Source of the DNA: Actinomycetota bacterium
GTDB lineage: Bacteria > Actinomycetota > Acidimicrobiia > IMCC26256 > PALSA-610
Length of the DNA: 5,901 nucleotides
NCBI GenBank assembly: GCA_030839105.1
Contig: JAUZEI010000514.1
Span: forward strand, 1 to 5,901
Direction of reading: 5' to 3'
A program made the position numbers and the translations under genes. Below, piece after piece: positions 1-4,070 of this stretch (position 1 is the stretch's first letter; every line of letters starts with the position of its first letter). The notes under the pieces were generated by a model that was not told the DNA's origin, searched no databases, and saw only the letters and a program-made list of their open reading frames with translations.

Positions 1-1
1 C

Positions 2-832
2 GACTTCGTCGAGCAACTCCTCGACCGCCACCACATCCCACCGCTGCCCGAGGAGCTCGACGGCGGGGTCATCAAGGCCGCGGGTTTGAACGTCGACGCG
101 GAGGCTCCGGGCCAGGTCGAGGTCTCCTTGCAACATCCGGGCGTGAAGATGCTCGTCAACGCGCTCGGGCCGCCTCCGCCCGACGTCGTCAGCCTTGCGC
201 ACGAGCACGGGCTGCTCGTCGGCGCGCTGGTGGGCGCCAAGGCGCACGCCGAACGTCAGGTGGCGATCGGCGTCGACGTGCTGGTCGCGCAGGGGACCGA
301 AGCCGGCGGTCACTGCGGCGAGGTCTCGACGATGGTGCTCATCCCCGAGGTGGTCGACGCGGTCGGCCCCGACGTCCCCGTGCTCGCGGCGGGCGGCATC
401 GCGACCGGACGCCAGATGACCGCCGCGCTCGCGCTCGGCGCCCAAGGCGTGTGGACCGGGTCGCAGTGGCTCACCGTGGCCGAGGCCAACACGAGTCCCG
501 TCATCATGGAGCGCCTGCTCGCGGCGACGTCGCGCGACACCGTGCGTTCGCGTGCGTACACGGGCAAGCCCGCCCGTCAGTTGCGCAGCGCGTGGACCGA
601 GGCGTTCGACAACCCCGACGGCCCGGGCACGCTGCCGATGCCGCTGCAGGGAATCCTCCACCAGGAGGCGGCGCGCCGCTTCATGCGCGTGAACAACAAG
701 GAGCTCACGGGCTTCCCCGTCGGCCAGATCGTCGGCCGCCTGAACGACGTGCGACCGACGAAGGACGTCATCTTCGAGATGGTCGAGGAGTGGATCTCGA
801 CGACGGAGCGCCTGAACACACTCCTGGGTTAG
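2..832 (+). CDS. Nitronate monooxygenase (2-nitropropane dioxygenase) family flavoprotein, 3' part
   Basis: The reading frame is open from the left edge (first full codon at base 2) to TAG at 830-832, giving 276 residues; the N-terminal part and start lie outside the window. A TTG at 86 is in frame but internal, because homologous-looking sequence continues upstream of it. Family members are FMN-binding TIM barrels that oxidise nitronates or act as NAD(P)H:quinone or other reductases. Seen: an AQGTEAGGH segment whose His (residue 104, bases 311-313) matches the family's catalytic histidine. A phosphate-binding AAGGIATG loop follows at about residues 129-136 and GAQGVWTGSQWL at 146-157, both typical FMN phosphate sites. 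The C-terminal FPVGQIVGRLNDVR segment is typical of actinobacterial members. The family is well supported but the substrate is not: nitronate oxidation is inferred only from the family name. The mycobacterial steroid-ring enzyme IpdC is a distant member, and I see no specific similarity to it. The gene converges on the next one with 11 bp between stops. Confidence 0.93.
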   Translation, partial: DFVEQLLDRHHIPPLPEELDGGVIKAAGLNVDAEAPGQVEVSLQHPGVKMLVNALGPPPPDVVSLAHEHGLLVGALVGAKAHAERQVAIGVDVLVAQGTEAGGHCGEVSTMVLIPEVVDAVGPDVPVLAAGGIATGRQMTAALALGAQGVWTGSQWLTVAEANTSPVIMERLLAATSRDTVRSRAYTGKPARQLRSAWTEAFDNPDGPGTLPMPLQGILHQEAARRFMRVNNKELTGFPVGQIVGRLNDVRPTKDVIFEMVEEWISTTERLNTLLG

Positions 833-843
833 CGAGAACCGCG

Positions 844-1329
844 TTACATCGCCGGGAGGCCGAGCTTGCGGTGGTCCCAGGTCACCGTCTTGTCGACATG
901 CAGCTTGACGACGACCCGCTTGTTGAGCATGACCTCGACGAACGGCTTCATCTCCTCGGTGTACGGCGCGTTGTAGCGGGAGAACACGCTGACGCCGAGC
1001 TCCCAGATGCGATCGGGATCCTCGACGATCTCACCGGTGCCGACGAGCGACACGCCCCGCAGCTGGTCGTAGGTGTCACCGGCTTCGACCAGGCACGTGA
1101 GGTGCGGGTCGCGCCGCAGGTTGACGACCTTTTGCGCCTTGGCCTTCGTCTCGAACGCGACCGCACCTTCGAGGAACCCGTACCACATGGCCACCGAGTG
1201 AATGCTGCCGTCGCCGGAGATCGTCGACATGGTCATCGAACGGCGTTCGGCGAGGAAGGCGTCGACTTCTTCCGGCGTCATCTTGATCAGGCCGCGCTGG
1301 TTGACGCCGCCCCCCATGGGATTGGTCAT
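844..1329 (-). CDS. PPOX-class (split beta-barrel) FMN/F420-binding protein
   Basis: Encodes 161 residues, ATG at 1327-1329 to TAA at 844-846. The length and pattern fit the pyridoxamine 5'-phosphate oxidase-like, F420- or flavin-dependent oxidoreductases that are numerous in actinobacteria. Seen: a FLAERRSMTMSTI strand (about 25-37) where these proteins begin the barrel, and HSVAMWYGFLEGAVAFET (44-61), the usual 'P/V-x-W-Y' core strand. The segment TKAKAQKVVNLRRDP (61-75) is the basic cofactor-phosphate-binding stretch, GVSLVGTGEI (92-101) is the next barrel strand, and the C-terminal TWDHRKLG (150-157) is typical of the F420-type subgroup. The start is fixed by AAGGAG eight bases upstream; the Met at residue 17 is a poorer choice. 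The product is probably a soluble monomer or dimer reductase. Cofactor (F420 versus FMN) and substrate cannot be read from sequence. It is divergent from the crotonase gene and convergent with the flavoprotein gene, so it is a single-gene unit. Confidence 0.9.
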   Translation of the reverse strand: MTNPMGGGVNQRGLIKMTPEEVDAFLAERRSMTMSTISGDGSIHSVAMWYGFLEGAVAFETKAKAQKVVNLRRDPHLTCLVEAGDTYDQLRGVSLVGTGEIVEDPDRIWELGVSVFSRYNAPYTEEMKPFVEVMLNKRVVVKLHVDKTVTWDHRKLGLPAM

Positions 1330-1337
1330 GCCGAGAG

Positions 1338-1343
1338 CTCCTT
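1338..1343 (-). promoter_or_regulatory. Ribosome binding site of the PPOX gene
   Basis: The minus strand reads AAGGAG here, with an eight-base spacer to the ATG at 1327-1329. This is a near-perfect Shine-Dalgarno match at optimal distance and decides the start codon of the PPOX gene over the in-frame Met 16 codons later. Confidence 0.8.
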
Positions 1344-1366
1344 GGTACGCGAACTTCGCCTTGGTA
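1340..1366. repeat. Pair of 8-bp direct repeats in the divergent intergenic region
   Basis: CCTTGGTA occurs at 1340-1347 and again at 1359-1366, a period of 19 bp, roughly two helical turns. Both copies lie in the 71-bp region between the divergent PPOX and crotonase starts; the first overlaps the PPOX ribosome binding site. The repeat is seen directly. A role as a regulator half-site pair is inference, and chance is possible for an 8-mer. Confidence 0.45.
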
Positions 1367-1381
1367 GGACGAACGCGGATC

Positions 1382-1391
1382 AGCCTATGTT
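1382..1391. promoter_or_regulatory. Candidate divergent -10 boxes (back-to-back promoters)
   Basis: On the plus strand TATGTT (1386-1391) fits the actinobacterial TAnnnT -10 pattern and ends nine bases before the crotonase ATG. That would give a leaderless or very short-leader transcript, in keeping with only a weak GAGG (1392-1395) as a ribosome site. On the minus strand TAGGCT (complement of 1382-1387) could be the -10 box of the PPOX gene, giving a leader of about 45 bases that carries its AAGGAG. No convincing -35 box is seen for either; TTGGTA at 1361-1366 is 19 bases from the plus-strand box. Low-confidence reading. Confidence 0.3.
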
Positions 1392-1400
1392 GAGGCCCCT

Positions 1401-2180
1401 ATGGCAGGCATGGTTCGGCTCGAGGTCGACGGCGCGATTGCAACGATCTTCAACGACAATCCCGACAAGCACAACGCATTCGACGATGACATGGACATGC
1501 AGCTCTTCGGCATCCTCGATGAGCTCGCCCAACGGCACGACATCCGGGCGGTGATCTGGAAGGGCGTCGGCAAGTCGTTCTCCTCGGGCCGCGACGTCGC
1601 CTCGATCGGGACGCTGCAGGTGCCGCTCTCGCATCACGAGCTCATGCGGCGCGGGCACCGCGGCATTCAGCGCGTCTGGGACATCGACGCGCCGGTGATC
1701 GTCGCGTGCAAGGGCTGGGTCATGGGCGGCTCGTTCCAGCGCGCGCTGCTCTGCGACATACGGGTGGCCGCGGAGGGAACGCGCTTCCGCCTCCCCGAGG
1801 TCACGTACGGGGTCATCCCCGACACCGGCGGCGTCGCGGTGCTGTACGAGATGTGCGGGCACGGACTCGTGAGCGACATGGTGCTGACGGGCCGCATCGT
1901 GTCGGCCGAGGAAGCGCTCACGCACGGCATCGTTTCGCGGGTCGTGCCCGCCGACGATCTCGACGCCACCGTGCAGGAGATGGCCGCTCAGATCGCGGCG
2001 TCGCCCGCCGTCACGGTGAAGATGGCACGGGAGGTGATCCGTCATCTGGCGTTGCCGCCGATCCGCAATTCGATGAACGACGAGATGATCTACCAGACAT
2101 TCATCAATCGCAGCGACGACTTCGCCGAGATGCGCACCGCACGCGAAGAGGACCGCCCGCCGAACTACACGGGGAGCTGA
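1401..2180 (+). CDS. Enoyl-CoA hydratase/isomerase (crotonase) family protein, one catalytic Glu replaced by Gln
   Basis: Encodes 259 residues, ATG to TGA, the usual length for a single-domain crotonase. These enzymes act on acyl-CoA thioesters, stabilising an enolate in an oxyanion hole. Seen: the first oxyanion-hole segment SFSSGRD (59-65, the A/S-G-x-D motif), the second at VMGGSFQ (107-113), LLCDIRVA (117-124), then FRLPEVTYGVIPDTGG (129-144). Aligned by the CDI anchor, the position of rat hydratase Glu144 is Gln113, while the Glu164 position is kept as Glu133. Asp141 in the PDTGG loop sits where PaaG-type isomerases carry a catalytic Asp. A simple hydratase is therefore less likely; an isomerase or another crotonase reaction is plausible (inference). 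The C-terminal helices (about 200-259) complete the trimerisation region. The SDR gene starts directly after the stop with its ribosome site inside this gene, so the two are one operon. I do not recognise it as EchA20 or another named mycobacterial paralogue. Confidence 0.9.
   Translation: MAGMVRLEVDGAIATIFNDNPDKHNAFDDDMDMQLFGILDELAQRHDIRAVIWKGVGKSFSSGRDVASIGTLQVPLSHHELMRRGHRGIQRVWDIDAPVIVACKGWVMGGSFQRALLCDIRVAAEGTRFRLPEVTYGVIPDTGGVAVLYEMCGHGLVSDMVLTGRIVSAEEALTHGIVSRVVPADDLDATVQEMAAQIAASPAVTVKMAREVIRHLALPPIRNSMNDEMIYQTFINRSDDFAEMRTAREEDRPPNYTGS
2171..2176 (+). promoter_or_regulatory. Ribosome binding site of the SDR gene, inside the crotonase 3' end
   Basis: GGGGAG lies in the last codons of the crotonase gene. 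It is four bases from GTG at 2181 and seven bases from the next in-frame GTG at 2184. The spacing slightly favours 2184, so the SDR may start one codon later than annotated. The location implies translational coupling between the two genes. Confidence 0.6.
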
Positions 2181-3098
2181 GTGGTGACGAAGGTCAGTGG
2201 AACGGGCGCAACCGACGGTCTCATCGGTCTGCCGCAACCACCGGAGGTCGGCGCGAGCGCGTTGCCCGCCGGCACGTTCGCGGGCGTGAGCGTCTTCGTG
2301 ACGGGCGCGGGCACAGGGCTCGGGAAGGCGATCGCGGCGGAGTTCGCGCGCGCGGGCGCGTCGATCGTCATTGCGAGCCGCAAACCCGAGCATCTCGACG
2401 CCGGTCGCGCCGCGATCGAAGCGCTGGGCGCGCCCGTCATCGCAGTGGCCTGCGACATCCGGGACGCGGAACAGATCGCGGGCGCGTTCGACGCGGCCGA
2501 GGCCGAGTTCGGGCTCCCCGGCGTGCTCGTCAACAACGCGGCCGCCAACTTCCCGGTGCCGGCCGAGGACATGTCGGCGAACGCGTGGCGCACCGTCGTC
2601 GACATCACGTTGAACGGCACCTTCTTGTGCTGTCGTGAGTTCGGTCGTCGCCACATCGCGACCGGGACACCGGGCTCGATCATCAACGTCGGCGCGTCGT
2701 ACGCGTGGACGGGCGGTCCCGGTTTCGTGCACTCCGCGGCGGCCAAGGCGGGCGTGAAGAACCTCACCGAGTCGCTCGCAGTCGAGTGGGGGCCGTACGG
2801 CATCCAGGTGAACTCGCTCGTTCCGGGGCTCTTCCCGCACGAGGACATGACCGCCGACATCCGCGGCAACCTCGACCGCACCTCCGACAAGGACGCCTGC
2901 CAACCGGCGCTGCGCGTCGGACAGCGCCAGGAGCTCGGTTGGGCCGCGACGTTCCTCGCGTCGCCGTACGCGCGCTTCATCTCGGGTCACACCCTCGTGG
3001 TCGACGGCGCGAACTGGCAGCGGCGCTCGATGACGAACCCGCCCGTGGTGACGATCCGCGAACAGATGGGCCGCGGTCCCTTCGCGCTCGACGTCTGA
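2181..3098 (+). CDS. Short-chain dehydrogenase of 2,4-dienoyl-CoA reductase (DECR) type
   Basis: Encodes 305 residues, GTG at 2181 (or 2184) to TGA, with a zero-base gap after the crotonase stop. A 33-residue N-terminal extension precedes a classical Rossmann fold: TGAGTGLG (41-48) binds the dinucleotide, and the Arg67-Lys68 pair in ASRKPEHL suggests NADPH over NADH. NNAAANF (118-124) and DITLNG (141-146, with the SDR Asn145) follow. The usual YxxxK tyrosine is absent: the residue four before Lys189 is Ser185. Instead Tyr174 lies 15 residues before Lys189, the spacing of Tyr199/Ser210/Lys214 in human mitochondrial DECR1 as I recall it. The flanking NNAAxNF, NAWxTxxDIxLNGT and SAxAKAGV patterns also match that family. 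Such enzymes reduce 2,4-dienoyl-CoA to 3-enoyl-CoA during breakdown of unsaturated acyl chains. The C-terminal tail after VVDGANWQ (273-280) is about 25 residues long. The actual substrate, whether a fatty acyl, steroid side-chain or other acyl-CoA, is not shown. Confidence 0.9.
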   Translation: MVTKVSGTGATDGLIGLPQPPEVGASALPAGTFAGVSVFVTGAGTGLGKAIAAEFARAGASIVIASRKPEHLDAGRAAIEALGAPVIAVACDIRDAEQIAGAFDAAEAEFGLPGVLVNNAAANFPVPAEDMSANAWRTVVDITLNGTFLCCREFGRRHIATGTPGSIINVGASYAWTGGPGFVHSAAAKAGVKNLTESLAVEWGPYGIQVNSLVPGLFPHEDMTADIRGNLDRTSDKDACQPALRVGQRQELGWAATFLASPYARFISGHTLVVDGANWQRRSMTNPPVVTIREQMGRGPFALDV

Positions 3099-3102
3099 GC
3101 AT

Positions 3103-3120
3103 CCCCGGCAGATGGCGGGG
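3103..3120 (+). terminator. Possible weak hairpin after the SDR gene
   Basis: CCCCG (3103-3107) can pair with CGGGG (3116-3120) around an eight-base loop, beginning five bases after the SDR stop. The stem is short and no T-run follows, so it is at best a weak intrinsic terminator or pause site. It precedes the candidate promoter of the small ORF. Confidence 0.3.
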
Positions 3121-3127
3121 GCCGAAA

Positions 3128-3133
3128 TACGCT
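3128..3133 (+). promoter_or_regulatory. Candidate leaderless -10 box of the 53-aa ORF
   Basis: TACGCT fits the actinobacterial TAnnnT -10 pattern and ends seven bases before the ATG at 3141, which would place the transcript start at or next to the ATG. No Shine-Dalgarno sequence is found at normal distance, which agrees with leaderless translation. No clear -35 box is visible. Confidence 0.4.
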
Positions 3134-3140
3134 CCGGCGC

Positions 3141-3302
3141 ATGGCGCTGCGGCTGCACCCGGTGAGCGACGAGGAATGGCAGCGTCTCGTGGCCACCCGT
3201 CGCAACCAGGACCTCGCCGCCGCGCCGCCGCGCGCGTCGATCAATGCAATCGAGACCGAGCTGACCTCACTCGGCTCCGCGAACAGCCCAAGCTCCGACT
3301 AA
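3141..3302 (+). CDS. Small hypothetical protein, 53 aa
   Basis: ATG at 3141 to TAA at 3300-3302 encodes 53 residues that I do not recognise. Support for it being real: about 46 of 53 codons end in G or C, the wobble bias of the neighbouring genes. The ORF also begins seven bases after a TAnnnT box, as in leaderless actinobacterial genes. The product is hydrophilic, with no signal peptide or membrane segment. It starts MALRLHPVSDEEWQRLVATR, which looks like a short charged helix, followed by an Ala/Pro linker and a Ser-rich tail ending SPSSD. It lies 42 bp downstream of the SDR gene in the same direction, so it could also be read through from that operon. Its stop codon overlaps by two bases the stop of the convergent 223-aa gene. 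No function is proposed. Confidence 0.5.
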   Translation: MALRLHPVSDEEWQRLVATRRNQDLAAAPPRASINAIETELTSLGSANSPSSD

Positions 3303-3970
3303 CCAGCAGGTACGAGATCGGCGCAGGGATCGTCGCCCGGGGGAAACGGCAGCCGCAGTACTCGACCGATGGTTCGCGAGGCGTCATACGACGAGTACAA
3401 GACACCCGCGATCGGCACCGCGCCGACGGCCCACCGCTTTCGGAGCCGACCACTTCCGCCCTTGACGGCCGCGTGGACGAGGGAGGGCAGGCCGGTCGAA
3501 GCGCCAATGTCGCCCAGCTGGGCTCGGCGAATGTCGGCGGCGAGGGCAGCCGCGTCGACGCGGCAGTCGTGTCTTCGAAGTTGGTGCACGCGCACCGAGC
3601 CGGCCGCGTAGGCCTCGCCGACAGTGGAGAGCATGCCGACGGTCACCAACACACCCGCACCGGGTGCCGCAAGGGTTCCGGCCGACACGAGCGCGAGGAG
3701 TTCCTCGGCCTGTTCCACCGAGGCTGCCGTCCCCGCACAACTCGCGACGAACGCGCACGCCGCTGCCTTGCGCCGGATCAAAGGACGCCTCATGACGAAC
3801 GGGACGACAGCGGCGCGGACGAGATGTTCGTACTCCCCCTCGAACGCCTGGAGCAGTTGTCGGGGGGTCCGGATGCCGCGCAGTCGCGCACTGGACTCGG
3901 TCAGGTGTGGGCGCAACGGCTCGGGGAACCGAGCGATCATGCGTTTGACGACGTCGCCGGATCCGTCCAC
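3299..3970 (-). CDS. Hypothetical protein with hydrophobic segments, 223 aa (possibly EcsC-like)
   Basis: Encodes 223 residues, GTG at 3968-3970 to TAG at 3299-3301. Upstream the strand reads GGAAAATA before GTG, a weak ribosome site; an ATG at codon 11 is an alternative start. I do not recognise the protein with confidence. Seen: a charged N-terminal helical part (about 1-67) with EGEYEHLVRAAVVPFVMRR (44-62), then an Ala/Cys-rich segment (68-84). A long hydrophobic stretch follows (91-117, LLALVSAGTLAAPGAGVLVT and onward), then a basic/acidic helix around 126-152. A second hydrophobic run AVGAVPIAGVLYSS (181-194) is followed by DASRTIGRVLRLP. The 'hydrophobic-P-x-x-G' run before a helix with Arg is reminiscent of EcsC-family or DUF697-type proteins, but this is a weak, unaided impression. 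Wobble GC is lower than in the enzyme genes, suggesting an accessory gene. It lies 100 bp downstream of the hydrolase gene on the same strand. Confidence 0.7.
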   Translation of the reverse strand: MDGSGDVVKRMIARFPEPLRPHLTESSARLRGIRTPRQLLQAFEGEYEHLVRAAVVPFVMRRPLIRRKAAACAFVASCAGTAASVEQAEELLALVSAGTLAAPGAGVLVTVGMLSTVGEAYAAGSVRVHQLRRHDCRVDAAALAADIRRAQLGDIGASTGLPSLVHAAVKGGSGRLRKRWAVGAVPIAGVLYSSYDASRTIGRVLRLPFPPGDDPCADLVPAG

Positions 3971-4070
3971 TATTTTCCGTTGCTAGCCGTCGGCCGCGTC
4001 GAGGTCAACGCGCGCACCGCGAGCTCAGCAATCGCGACCCAACGTCCACGCGCCATTGGCGGTCGGGTTC
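3971..4070 (-). other. 100-bp intergenic gap between hydrolase and hypothetical gene
   Basis: This stretch lies between the hydrolase stop (TGA, complement of 4071-4073) and the GTG of the 223-aa gene, both read on the minus strand. It contains a short dyad CGCCA-T-TGGCG at 4051-4061, too tight for a good hairpin and without a T-run. I see no convincing terminator, promoter or extra ORF, so the two genes may be cotranscribed or separately expressed. Confidence 0.5.

Noticed and set aside
833..843. Bidirectional terminator between the convergent flavoprotein and PPOX genes
   Set aside because: Only 11 bases separate the stops and no inverted repeat of useful length is visible in or around them.
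451..1554. Long plus-strand open frame (367 codons) across the flavoprotein end and the PPOX gene
   Set aside because: It is a shadow of the two real genes: the translation is Arg/His/Asp/Ala-rich with no motifs, while the genes beneath it have clear family signatures.
2..3098. Steroid CD-ring (ipd-type) catabolic cluster, suggested by a flavoprotein, crotonase and SDR together
   Set aside because: The crotonase does not resemble my recollection of EchA20 and the SDR is DECR-like rather than IpdF-like; no IpdA/IpdB genes are present, so the idea is unsupported.
1380..3158. 592-codon minus-strand open frame opposite the crotonase and SDR genes
   Set aside because: Low-complexity Arg/Asp/His/Val composition typical of antisense frames in GC-rich DNA; both sense genes have unmistakable catalytic motifs.
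4051..4061. Dyad CGCCA-T-TGGCG as a terminator after the hydrolase
   Set aside because: The arms are five bases with a one-base centre, so only a three-base-pair stem is sterically possible, and no T-run follows on the minus strand.
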